The notes under the pieces were generated by a model. The model saw only the letters and a list, made by a program, of their open reading frames with translations. It was not told the origin of the DNA and searched no databases. A stretch of 15,620 nucleotides of DNA from Pseudomonadota bacterium (GTDB lineage Bacteria > Pseudomonadota > Gammaproteobacteria > Pseudomonadales > Azotimanducaceae): the NCBI GenBank assembly GCA_027622495.1, contig JAQBYL010000038.1, forward strand, positions 1 through 15,620, given 5' to 3'. Positions 6,513-14,313 of this stretch are shown here, piece after piece (the first letter of the stretch is position 1; the number at the start of each line of letters is the position of its first letter). A program made the position numbers and the translations under genes.

Positions 6513-7673
6513 ATGAGCACGTTGCTTAAACCACGCGTCCTGATCGGTGCGGTTGTGGTGATTGTTCTTGTTGCCGCCGCTGCCCTATACCGGAATCACG
6601 GCGCTTCAAAGGTTATCAGCGGATCCGATACCTCCCCTGCTCAGCCGATGATCCAGACGGGTGCGGCACTCACGGTCAACCTGGTGCGCCCGGTGTCAGT
6701 CATCTGGCCCGAAACAGCCAACGCGAGCGGTTCCATTAAAGCCTGGCAGGAAGCATCGGTTCACGCCGAGATATCCGGCGCCCGTCTGACCGAATTGCTG
6801 GTTGACGTTGGTTATCGTGTGGAGAAAGGCGACCTGCTCGCCAGGTTCGATTCGGCGCAGGCCAACGCGGCTTTGTTGCAACAACGCGCTACCCTCGTAG
6901 ATGCGCAGGCACGTCTGAGGGAAGCCATCGCCAATGCTGTACGCGCCAAGGAACTGGAGGCCAAAAACTCGCTGAGTGAGCAAGACTCCATTCGCGCCAT
7001 TACCACCGAACAGACCGCGAGAGCGCAAGTTGATCTTGCAAGGGCGCAACTCGAAAGCCGGCGGCTGATGCTGGAAAACACCAGGGTCATCGCGCCGGAT
7101 GCAGGCATCGTGTCTTCCCGCCAGGCCATGCTTGGCATGGTTGCGGCACCTGGCATGGAACTGTTTCGACTCATCCGTCAGAACCGGCTTGAGTGGCACG
7201 CTGAACTGATCGCGTCAGCGCTCGCAGATGTGAACGCAGGGAACGTCGCCGAACTGTTGTTACCCAGCGGCGAGACGGTCACGGGCACGGTACGTCAACT
7301 TGGGCCGGTGATGGATGAGAACACCCGTACTGGTATCGTGTATGTGGCCCTCGATGATGAGAGTCACGCACGCATTGGTATGTTTGCCAGCGGCACCATC
7401 AAGGTGGGCGAACGCGCCGGGCTGGTCCTGCCTTCGACTGCAATCGTGCAGCGTGATGGCTATGAATATGTTTTTGTGGTCGATGTAGAAAGCAGTCGTG
7501 TCGCTCAGCGCAAGGTGCAGACTGCGCGCAGATTTGCTAACCAGATTGAGGTAGTCGCAGGCGTGATGGTCGACGACGCCGTGGTCGAGACAGGGGCAGC
7601 CTTCCTGAGCGATGGTGACAGGGTGCGGATCGTCGAACGCCCAGATGGCCCACATATTCTCGGAGGTGTCTGA
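6513..7673 (+). CDS. RND efflux periplasmic adaptor (HlyD/AcrA-like membrane fusion protein)
   Basis: A 386-residue adaptor linking an inner-membrane RND pump to an outer-membrane channel. Residues 8-26 form one hydrophobic N-terminal segment (signal or anchor; no lipobox cysteine). A barrel-sandwich lipoyl half-motif lies at 80-112 (ASVHAEISGARLTELLVDVG, then VEKGDLLARFD). A coiled-coil hairpin of about 115-190 is rich in Ala/Gln/Arg/Glu. The second lipoyl half is at 190-222 (RVIAPDAGIVSSRQAMLG), followed by a beta-barrel (225-300) and a membrane-proximal domain. Start: ATG at 6513 is preferred, with a weak GGGTGG ahead of it; an in-frame GTG at 6501 would add four residues and cannot be excluded. 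The stop codon directly abuts the permease ATG, so the two are co-translated. No TolC-like channel follows, so a channel encoded elsewhere is needed. Confidence 0.9.
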   Translation: MSTLLKPRVLIGAVVVIVLVAAAALYRNHGASKVISGSDTSPAQPMIQTGAALTVNLVRPVSVIWPETANASGSIKAWQEASVHAEISGARLTELLVDVGYRVEKGDLLARFDSAQANAALLQQRATLVDAQARLREAIANAVRAKELEAKNSLSEQDSIRAITTEQTARAQVDLARAQLESRRLMLENTRVIAPDAGIVSSRQAMLGMVAAPGMELFRLIRQNRLEWHAELIASALADVNAGNVAELLLPSGETVTGTVRQLGPVMDENTRTGIVYVALDDESHARIGMFASGTIKVGERAGLVLPSTAIVQRDGYEYVFVVDVESSRVAQRKVQTARRFANQIEVVAGVMVDDAVVETGAAFLSDGDRVRIVERPDGPHILGGV

Positions 7674-10600
7674 ATGAATTTCGCAACATGGGCTATTCGC
7701 GAGCCGGTTCCACCGATCGTTCTGTTTCTGGTGTTTGTGCTCGCGGGAAGCTACGCCTTCGAACACCTGAACATTCAGGATATGCCGGATATGGAGTTCC
7801 CGGCCGTGATGGTCACCGCGAGCCTGCAGGGTGCGTCACCTTCGCAGCTTGAAACGGAGGTTACCCGCAAGCTTGAAAACGCCCTCGCCGGGATCGAAGG
7901 CATTGAATCCATGTCATCGACGGTGAATGAGGGTGTATCCACCACCATGATCCAGTTCGTGCTGGAACGCGACACGTTCGAGGCGCTGGACGACGTGCGC
8001 TCCTCGGTCGCCAATGCGCGCAGCGAACTGCCGCGTGAGTTGGAAGAACCCATCGTGAGCCGGCTGAATGCATCCGGCATGCCGATCCTGACCTACACCA
8101 TTTCGTCTGATTCCATGGATGAGGAATCATTGTCATGGTTTGTTGACAACGTGGTGTCGCGCAAACTGACCGCGATCCAGGGCCTCGCTTCTGTTACTCG
8201 CCTCGGCGGTGTCAGTCGTGAAATACGCGTTGAGATCGATCCGACCAAACTTGCAGCGTTGGGTCTGACTGCAGCGGATGTTTCAAGGCAGCTGAAACTG
8301 GCGCAGATGCAGACTTCGGGTGGCCGTGGCGAAATCGGTAACGCGCGGCAGTCGTTGCGCACCATCGCCACTGTCGCCAATGCCAAAGAGCTTGCTGAGT
8401 TTGACATCGCGGTGCCCGGCGGCCGTCATTTTCGTCTTGATCAGGTGGCGACCATACGCGATACGGTCGCCGACCGGGGCCAGATTGCGTTGCTGGACGG
8501 CCGACAGGTTGTGGCGTTTCAAGTGCAGAGAGCTCGCGATTCCAACGCGGTCGCGCTTGGCAGAGAAGTCGCTGCCGCAGTCGCGGAAATGGATGAAGCA
8601 GACAACGTGGAGTTCGAACTTGTAGTCGATGCGGTTGAACGGATCGAACACGAGTTTCAGTCATCGATGACAATGCTGTTTGAAGGCGCATTACTCGCCA
8701 TGCTGGTAGTGCTGATCTTTCTGCGGGATTGGCGTGCAACGCTGGTGTCTGCTGTTGCTTTGCCCCTGTCCATAATCCCCACCCTCGCGATCATTTACTT
8801 TATGGGATTTTCGCTCAACATCATTACCATGCTGGCGCTCACACTGGTGATCGGGCTGCTGGTGGATGACACCATCGTCGAAGTCGAAAATATTGTGCGA
8901 CACCTGCGCAACGGCAAGTCGCCCATGGTGGCTGCAATGGACGCCGCGACAGAAATCGGGCTCGCTGTCGTTGCGACCACGCTGACGCTGGTCGCGGTGT
9001 TTTTGCCAACCGCTTTTATGGGGGGCATCTCGGGTCTGTTTTTCCAGCAATTCGGCTGGACGGCATCGATTGCGGTACTTGCTTCGCTGGTGGTGGCGCG
9101 GCTCATCACACCGATGTTGTGCTCGCGTTTTCTGAAACCCCACGAAGGTGCGGCGCCAGAAGACAGCGCAATCATGAAGGGTTACCTGTATTTCGCGGGC
9201 CTCGCCTTGCGACACAAGTTTCTGACGTCGCTGGGTGCGGCGCTGTTTTTCTTCGGATCCATCGTCGGGCTTGCGTTCCTGCCGCAGGAATTTGTTCCTT
9301 CCGGAGACTTTTCGCGCACCTCATTGTCGATCGAGCTGCAGCCGGGGACACCGATCGAGAGAACCTGGCAAGTCGCCGAGACAGTGCGGCAACGGCTGGC
9401 TGACATTCCGGAAATAGAGCGCATCTTCACCACCATCGGCGCAAACAACGGTGGTGGCATGGGCAGCAGCCACGGTGGCGGCCAATTCAGTCTGGGGGAT
9501 ATCCGCAAGTCGACCCTGACGATCATGCTGACCCCCAGCGGCGATCGGTCCCGATCGCAGGCCGAGATAGAACAGGAACTGCGCCTGCGCATGCGCGATG
9601 TGCCAGGTGCACGCTTCACCGTGGGTTATGGCGGAACGGGTGAGAAGCTTCAGCTGAACCTGACGTCGGAAGACCCGCTCCTGCTTGCGCGGTCTGCCGA
9701 CGATGTAATGCGTGATCTTCGAAACATCCCCGGGCTTGGCAATGTCAGCTCCAACGCCAGTCTGCTTCGACCCGAGGTCTTCATACGCCCTGACTTTGCC
9801 CGTGCGGCAGAACTCGGTGTAACAACGACGGCGATCGGGCAGACCGTTCAGGTGGCCACGGCCGGTGACTACGAAGCTGCGCTTGCCAAGATGAACCTGC
9901 CGGAGCGCCAGGTCGACATCCGCGTGCAGCTGCCGTTTTCGGCACGCCAGGATCTGTCTACGATCAAGGAGTTGCGCGTGCCTGGCAGCCATGGGCTTGT
10001 GCCGCTGGCCGCAGTTGCAGATGTTCGTATCGGCAGCGGACCCGCGCAGATATCCCGCTATGACCGCGCTCGCAACATCCAGATTGATGTGGAGCTCGGC
10101 TCGATGAAACTGGGGGAAGCCTCGCAGCTGGTCGATGCGTTGCCGTCACTCATGCGCCTTCCTCATGGCGTCACCAAGCTGGATGTCGGGGACGCAGACC
10201 AGATGAAGGAAATGTTCGGCAGCTTCGGTCTCGCCATGGCGACCGGTATCCTGTGCGTGTTCATGGTGCTGGTCCTGCTGTTCAAAGACTTCATGCAGCC
10301 GATCACCATTCTTGCGGCGCTGCCCCTTTCGATCGGCGGTGCGGTGCTTGCGCTGCTGATTGCCAATGCTTCGTTCTCCATGCCCGCCGTTATCGGTCTG
10401 TTGATGCTGATGGGTATCACCACCAAAAACTCGATTCTGCTGGTGGACTATGCCGTGGTCGCCATGCGGGGTGGGATGGACGCGCAGGCTGCGGTCCTGG
10501 ATGCCTGTCGCAAACGTGCGCGCCCGATTGTGATGACCACCCTCGCCATGGCCGCAGGGATGGCGCCGGTGGCGCTTGGTCTGGATGCAGACACGAGCTT

Positions 10601-10784
10601 CAGAGCGCCAATGGGTGTAGTGGTGATCGGCGGTCTATTGACCTCCACGGTCTTGAGCCTGGTGGTGGTACCGGTTGTGTTCCTGTATGTACTGCAGGCG
10701 GAATCGCTGGTCAAGCGGATGTTCGGTAGCGCCCGTCACCCCTCAATGGATCATGCAGCGACCGGCGCGACGCAACTAACCTGA
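7674..10784 (+). CDS. RND efflux permease (AcrB/MexB-type, HAE family)
   Basis: A 1036-residue proton-driven inner-membrane pump, of typical length for the family. It has the usual duplicated layout: TM1 at about 10-30, a large periplasmic loop (35-330), a helix bundle (330-480), a second periplasmic loop (about 545-850), and the last helices to 1015. The proton-relay residues are visible: D398-D399 in GLLVDDTIVEVEN (TM4) and K918 in GITTKNSILLVDYA (TM10). GASPSQLETEVT near the N-terminus is a family hallmark. Start: ATG directly after the adaptor's TGA, with GGAGGTG ahead, so translation is coupled. Residues 591-604 form an odd glycine-rich loop with one His (NNGGGMGSSHGGGQ). Substrate cannot be told; HAE pumps usually export amphiphilic drugs, solvents or metabolites. 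The stop lies 10 bp from the convergent hydrolase gene. Confidence 0.93.
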   Translation: MNFATWAIREPVPPIVLFLVFVLAGSYAFEHLNIQDMPDMEFPAVMVTASLQGASPSQLETEVTRKLENALAGIEGIESMSSTVNEGVSTTMIQFVLERDTFEALDDVRSSVANARSELPRELEEPIVSRLNASGMPILTYTISSDSMDEESLSWFVDNVVSRKLTAIQGLASVTRLGGVSREIRVEIDPTKLAALGLTAADVSRQLKLAQMQTSGGRGEIGNARQSLRTIATVANAKELAEFDIAVPGGRHFRLDQVATIRDTVADRGQIALLDGRQVVAFQVQRARDSNAVALGREVAAAVAEMDEADNVEFELVVDAVERIEHEFQSSMTMLFEGALLAMLVVLIFLRDWRATLVSAVALPLSIIPTLAIIYFMGFSLNIITMLALTLVIGLLVDDTIVEVENIVRHLRNGKSPMVAAMDAATEIGLAVVATTLTLVAVFLPTAFMGGISGLFFQQFGWTASIAVLASLVVARLITPMLCSRFLKPHEGAAPEDSAIMKGYLYFAGLALRHKFLTSLGAALFFFGSIVGLAFLPQEFVPSGDFSRTSLSIELQPGTPIERTWQVAETVRQRLADIPEIERIFTTIGANNGGGMGSSHGGGQFSLGDIRKSTLTIMLTPSGDRSRSQAEIEQELRLRMRDVPGARFTVGYGGTGEKLQLNLTSEDPLLLARSADDVMRDLRNIPGLGNVSSNASLLRPEVFIRPDFARAAELGVTTTAIGQTVQVATAGDYEAALAKMNLPERQVDIRVQLPFSARQDLSTIKELRVPGSHGLVPLAAVADVRIGSGPAQISRYDRARNIQIDVELGSMKLGEASQLVDALPSLMRLPHGVTKLDVGDADQMKEMFGSFGLAMATGILCVFMVLVLLFKDFMQPITILAALPLSIGGAVLALLIANASFSMPAVIGLLMLMGITTKNSILLVDYAVVAMRGGMDAQAAVLDACRKRARPIVMTTLAMAAGMAPVALGLDADTSFRAPMGVVVIGGLLTSTVLSLVVVPVVFLYVLQAESLVKRMFGSARHPSMDHAATGATQLT

Positions 10785-10794
10785 TCGCTGGTAA

Positions 10795-11328
10795 TCAAAC
10801 GCTCCTGAGCGCCATCACTGCCAATGCATCAAAATGCGCCTTCAATGCCGGGTTAGCGTTTGCACAGTTTCCGACCACCCGCATCGCCCACTCGATGTAT
10901 TCGGTTCGGCGTTCGATCGACCAGCCTTTGGGCGGCGAATCTATCATGTCGCCAACATTGCAGATCTTGTCTGCAATCTTTACCAGCGCAGCCTCTGAAG
11001 ACAGATGTGCGGCGTGTTCGATCTGCAGTTCTTTGCGCCTGTGTTTGGCCAATGTCTTGTCATCGGTCACCGCTTGGACAATCGCGGTGACTTGAGAGCC
11101 GAACGCCTGCTCAAGTTCCGCCGAAGAGGTCTGCGTGTCTTCGAGGGTGTCGTGAAGAAGAGCGGCGGCAATCACGTTTGCGTCATCCACCCCACCGATT
11201 TCAGCAATCACCTTTGCAACACCGATCGGGTGGTTGATGTAGGGTGATGCTTCGGCTCCTTTACGGCGTTGATCCTTGTGTTTGTGTGCTGCGAACGCGG
11301 CAGCCTTCAATATCAGTTCTGTGCTCAT
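10795..11328 (-). CDS. Stand-alone small alarmone hydrolase (MESH1/SpoT-type HD domain)
   Basis: A 177-residue single-domain HD phosphohydrolase that matches the hydrolase half of SpoT/Rel and the MESH1 (HDDC3) family, without synthetase, TGS or ACT domains. Expected reaction: Mn-dependent removal of pyrophosphate from (p)ppGpp. The likely metal ligands H33 (YINHPIGVA), H59-D60 (AALLHDTLEDT) and D120 (VKIADKICNV) are all present, as are the E63-D64 pair, N124, and the basic RRKG at 21-24. Start: ATG at 11328 with GGAG eight bases upstream; the longer frame to 11400 lacks family sequence. It is cytoplasmic. It is convergent with the efflux operon and divergent from the selenoprotein operon across 167 bp. 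MESH1-type enzymes can also act on NADPH, so the true substrate is open. Confidence 0.88.
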   Translation of the reverse strand: MSTELILKAAAFAAHKHKDQRRKGAEASPYINHPIGVAKVIAEIGGVDDANVIAAALLHDTLEDTQTSSAELEQAFGSQVTAIVQAVTDDKTLAKHRRKELQIEHAAHLSSEAALVKIADKICNVGDMIDSPPKGWSIERRTEYIEWAMRVVGNCANANPALKAHFDALAVMALRSV

Positions 11329-11431
11329 TTTAGTGTCTCCATGCCGCAGCGGAACGGTGGGGTCTTTGCATGACCGAGAGCATGGACGAAACTGCACCAC
11401 AAATCAGCATCGGCGATCTCGTCGTATCGGG

Positions 11432-11460
11432 TTGTTTTTGCCAGGGTGAACGAATAGTTT
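11432..11460 (+). promoter_or_regulatory. Candidate promoter for the selenoprotein-glutaredoxin operon
   Basis: TTGTTT (11432-11437), a 17-base spacer and TAGTTT (11455-11460), giving a start near 11467 and a leader of about 29 bases before the TTG start at 11496. It is the best pair by eye in the divergent gap. Confidence 0.33.
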
Positions 11461-11495
11461 GAGCTTCTGAATTACAACGTCACGGGGAAATCACC

Positions 11496-12386
11496 TTGAG
11501 TGACCACGTCAACTACATAGAGAGAACGCGCGACTACTACCTGGCGCAGGGTTACGAGAAACCATACCAGTGGGCCCACTTTGACCAGGTTCCGTTCACA
11601 CCCCTGCCAAAACCGCTGGCGCAATGCCGGGTGGCGCTGGTTTCCACAAGCGATGTTGCGGTGCGGGCGTTGGACGGGCCCGGTCGAGAGAAAGGCATCG
11701 ACGACAAGATCGGCAATGTGTACAGCATCGCAACAGATACCCCGTCGGAGCGGCTGTTCAGTCGACAGGAACACTACGATCAGCACGCCACCCATCTCGA
11801 TGACGTGAATGCTTACTTCCCCGTGACGCGTCTGATTGAGCAGGTCGACCAAGGCCGGTTTGCGAGCATCGCGCCGCGCTGTCATGGGGTGTACACCTCG
11901 TACAGTCACGCACGCACCACCGAAATCGATGCCCCCGAAGTCCTGCGCAGATGTCGCGAAGATGAGGTGGATGTCGTCGTTCTCACCCCTGTCTGACCCG
12001 TTTGTCACCAGACCGTGAGTCTGGTCGCCCGCTACCTCGAAGCCAACGGCATACCCACCGTGGTTATCGCCACCGCCAGAGACATCGTCGAGTACTGTGG
12101 TGTTGCCCGTCTGCTGTTTGTTGATTTTCCGCTGGGCAGTCCCTGCGGTGTGCCCTTTGATGCAGGCATGCAAACGCAGATCCTGGAGCTCGCCCTCAAG
12201 ATGCTGGAGAGCGCCGATCAACCCGGCACGACTCAGGTCGCGCCGTTCACCTGGCCGGATGGAGATGCATGGAAAGCCACCATCTTCACACAGGAACAAC
12301 CCTTCCTTGAGGGCGAAGCCTATGAGAACTGGATGGCAGCCAAGGAGCGTTATCGTCGCGAGAAAGCCAAGGGCGAAGACGCGTGA
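11496..12386 (+). CDS. GrdB/PrdB-like selenoprotein with in-frame TGA (Sec167)
   Basis: Read through one TGA (11994-11996), this is a 296-residue protein of the glycine/sarcosine/betaine/D-proline reductase selenoprotein B family. The upstream part starts SDHVNYIERTRDYYLAQGY and has ALVSTSDVAV (47-56). The downstream part continues in the same frame with SLVARYLEANGIPTVVIATA and RLLFVDFPLGSPCGVP. The TGA falls at the family's Sec position, VVVLTPV-U-PVCHQT, giving a U167-P-V-C170 redox motif. A hairpin at 12007-12025 suits a bacterial SECIS. No signal peptide or membrane segment is visible. Start: TTG at 11496 with GGGGAAA upstream; TGA lies 12 codons before it. Grd/Prd partner subunits are absent, so classical amino-acid reductase activity is unlikely. 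A thiol/selenol reductase role is inference. The next gene overlaps by GTGA. Ordinary gene calling would split this into two pieces (11496-11996 and 12015-12386). Confidence 0.87.
11994..11996 (+). other. Selenocysteine (UGA) codon 167
   Basis: TGA between GTC and CCC in VVVLTPV-U-PVC. The frame is open for 166 codons before and 129 codons after it, both halves match one family, and Sec is the known residue here in GrdB/PrdB. The selABCD genes needed for decoding are not in the window. Confidence 0.85.
12007..12025 (+). promoter_or_regulatory. Bacterial SECIS-like hairpin
   Basis: ACCAGAC (12007-12013), loop CGTGA (12014-12018), GTCTGGT (12019-12025): a perfect 7-bp stem inside the coding region. 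The loop starts 17 bases after the TGA and has G as its second base followed by T. Stem length, loop size, distance and loop guanine all agree with the known bacterial SECIS pattern bound by SelB. Confidence 0.7.
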
Positions 12387-12628
12387 CAAGGCAGCAGCCG
12401 GTCATCGTCTACACCACGCCGCTTTGTGCACCTTGCGAGATGTTGAAGCGAATTCTGACCACGGAAGGCATTCCTTTTACGGTTCAGGATCTGCTGGTCG
12501 ATGAGGCTGCCGCGTCGCTGCTTGAAAGCCGGGGTATTCGCACGGCGCCTGCGCTTGGCATCGACGGGGAGATCTACGCAGGTGACGACCTGCGTTTTGA
12601 TCGGCTGGTTGAGTTGCTGGATCTCTAA
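12383..12628 (+). CDS. Small glutaredoxin/thioredoxin-fold protein (CAPC)
   Basis: An 81-residue glutaredoxin-like protein. VIVYTTPLCAPCEMLKRIL carries the active site C15-A-P-C18; GIPFTVQDL follows, then the cis-proline loop RTAPALGIDG (P56). It lacks a signal peptide and should work in the cytoplasm as a thiol-disulfide reductase. Start: GTG at 12383 overlapping the selenoprotein stop (GTGA), which implies translational coupling; there is no later in-frame ATG near the N-terminus. Its position suggests it reduces the selenenylsulfide of the U-x-x-C protein upstream, which is inference. The CAPC active site resembles NrdH/YruB-like glutaredoxins more than classical CPYC ones. The stop is 5 bp from the convergent MFS gene. 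Confidence 0.87.
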   Translation: MTRQQPVIVYTTPLCAPCEMLKRILTTEGIPFTVQDLLVDEAAASLLESRGIRTAPALGIDGEIYAGDDLRFDRLVELLDL

Positions 12629-12633
12629 CTGCC

Positions 12634-14271
12634 TTACGGCTGCAGATCAAGCGGCACCCGCACCGCCGGGTCGCTGCGTCTGCGCTCGGTGTCGCGGATG
12701 ATCATGCGCCGTACTCTGGGCGGCTCATCGCCACAATGCAACGCACGCAGACGATCACCAACCGGGGCGTCCGCATGGGTGGTGCGTATGTGCAGACGAA
12801 CGTAATCCACCCAGGTGGGAATCTCGAAACTTTCCACCCAGAACCGCGGGTCTTCCATGTCTCGCATGAGCGTCCAGTGGTGCGCGCCGTCACGGCGTCT
12901 GATGCGGTGGCGCTCAGCCATGGCGTTGAGGAACTGGCCGATAGACTCCTCGTTGATCTGATACTCGACCTCGATGGAGATCGGGCCGCTGCGCGGCTGT
13001 ATATCAAGCGCCGTCTGCGGCTCCTGCCAGCGGTTGAGCGGGTCCAGATTGAGCACATCCTGGTCCGGAAGCGGCAGACCCAGACCCACGGCCGCCCCAA
13101 CTACCATCGCAGCCGCAGCCGCAAGCAGAGCAGTCTCGATCGAGTAGCTTTCCGCCACATTGCCCCACATCCAGCTGCCGAGCGCCATGCCGCCGAATAT
13201 CGCCATCTGGTAGAGCGACAGCGCCCGACCCACCACCCAGCGTGGTGTCGACATCTGCACCGTGGTGTTGAAGAGCGACAAGGCCATCACCCAGGCAGCA
13301 CCTCCCGGCAACAGGGCCAGGGCGGTGAGCCAGGTACTCGTGCTGAACGCCATGATCACCGCACAAAGCGCGAAGGCGATGAAAGTCCAGCGCACCAGTA
13401 CTTCGTCAGATAACCGCTTGCGGGCAGGACCCGACAGAAACGCACCCCCCACCGCACCGATGCCGAAAGCACCGAGCAGCACGCCGTAAACAAGTGCATC
13501 ACCGCCAATCAGATGACGGGCCACCAGCGGCAGCAACGCAAGCACCACGATGGCGGTGAGACCAAACAGAAATCCGCGCAACAGCACCTTCACGATGTTG
13601 GGTGACAGGGCCACGTAGCGCACACCGGCGGTCATCGAGGTTGCGAGGTTTTCACGCGGCATGGTGCGAGCTGGAAGATCCGGTTTCCATCGCCACAGCA
13701 CACCGATCAGACCGAGATAGCTGACAGTATTGATCGCATAGGCAGCAACTGCCCCGAACGCCGCAACGATCGCCCCGCCCACTGCTGGTCCTACGCTACG
13801 GGTTACGTTAAATGAAACACTGTTCAACAACACTGCCGAGGAAATGTGCTCCCGCGGTACTACGTCACCCACAGCCGCCTGCCAGGCAGGGTTGTTGAAA
13901 GCCATCCCGCAACCGATCAGAAAAGTGAAAGACAGCAGCAGCCAGGGGTTTAACACACCAAACCAGGCGCAGATCGCGAGGCCCGCCGACACCAGAAAGG
14001 TGAAACACTGAGCGACGAGCATGACACTGCGCCGCTCGAACCCATCTGCCACGGCCCCGGCCATCAACGAAAACAGCATGACCGGCAGCGTTGTGGATGT
14101 CTGCACCAGCGCCACCATGTCTGCCGAGGTAGCGATGGACGTCATCATCCAGGCAACGCCAACACCCTGGATCAGACCGCCGAAGTTCGACGCCATGCTG
14201 GCAAACCAGAGCGCCCGGAAGGTCCCGATGCGCAATGGCGCCAGGGTCGATTCGGGTTCGGTGGCGGTCAT
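12634..14271 (-). CDS. MFS_3 (EntS-like) exporter with soluble C-terminal domain
   Basis: A 545-residue major-facilitator transporter. Residues 15-400 hold about 12 hydrophobic helices, with a loop 2-3 motif A (AGAVADGFERRSVML, 70-84). It resembles the PF05977 'transmembrane secretion effector' group that includes the enterobactin exporter EntS. Residues about 430-530 are a soluble tail (EVEYQINEESIGQFLNAM ... RRRDGAHHWTLMRDMEDP ... FWVESFEIPTWVDYVRLH). It is a common extension in this group and reads like a ferredoxin-fold, ABM-type domain. Start: ATG at 14271 with CAGGAG nine bases upstream. It lies 42 bp after the esterase on the same strand, so the two are probably an operon. Export of a small ester or siderophore-like compound is possible but unproven, as no biosynthesis genes are seen. 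Confidence 0.88.
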   Translation of the reverse strand: MTATEPESTLAPLRIGTFRALWFASMASNFGGLIQGVGVAWMMTSIATSADMVALVQTSTTLPVMLFSLMAGAVADGFERRSVMLVAQCFTFLVSAGLAICAWFGVLNPWLLLSFTFLIGCGMAFNNPAWQAAVGDVVPREHISSAVLLNSVSFNVTRSVGPAVGGAIVAAFGAVAAYAINTVSYLGLIGVLWRWKPDLPARTMPRENLATSMTAGVRYVALSPNIVKVLLRGFLFGLTAIVVLALLPLVARHLIGGDALVYGVLLGAFGIGAVGGAFLSGPARKRLSDEVLVRWTFIAFALCAVIMAFSTSTWLTALALLPGGAAWVMALSLFNTTVQMSTPRWVVGRALSLYQMAIFGGMALGSWMWGNVAESYSIETALLAAAAAMVVGAAVGLGLPLPDQDVLNLDPLNRWQEPQTALDIQPRSGPISIEVEYQINEESIGQFLNAMAERHRIRRRDGAHHWTLMRDMEDPRFWVESFEIPTWVDYVRLHIRTTHADAPVGDRLRALHCGDEPPRVRRMIIRDTERRRSDPAVRVPLDLQP

Positions 14272-14313
14272 GTTCTGATACTCCTGAACGAACGTCGCGA
14301 AATTCTTTTAGCG

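Noticed and set aside
9321..9992. Minus-strand open frame of 223 codons inside the RND permease.
   Set aside because: It is antisense to well-conserved pump sequence, with no recognisable domain or ribosome site.
11994..11996. Premature stop splitting a gene into a pseudogene or two separate proteins.
   Set aside because: The same frame continues with family sequence, the codon is TGA at the known Sec position, U-x-x-C is formed and a SECIS-like hairpin follows. Decay would more likely show other lesions, and there are none.
11472..12389. Minus-strand open frame of about 305 codons covering the selenoprotein gene.
   Set aside because: It is a shadow frame: the plus strand carries clear family sequence, and the minus product shows no domain.
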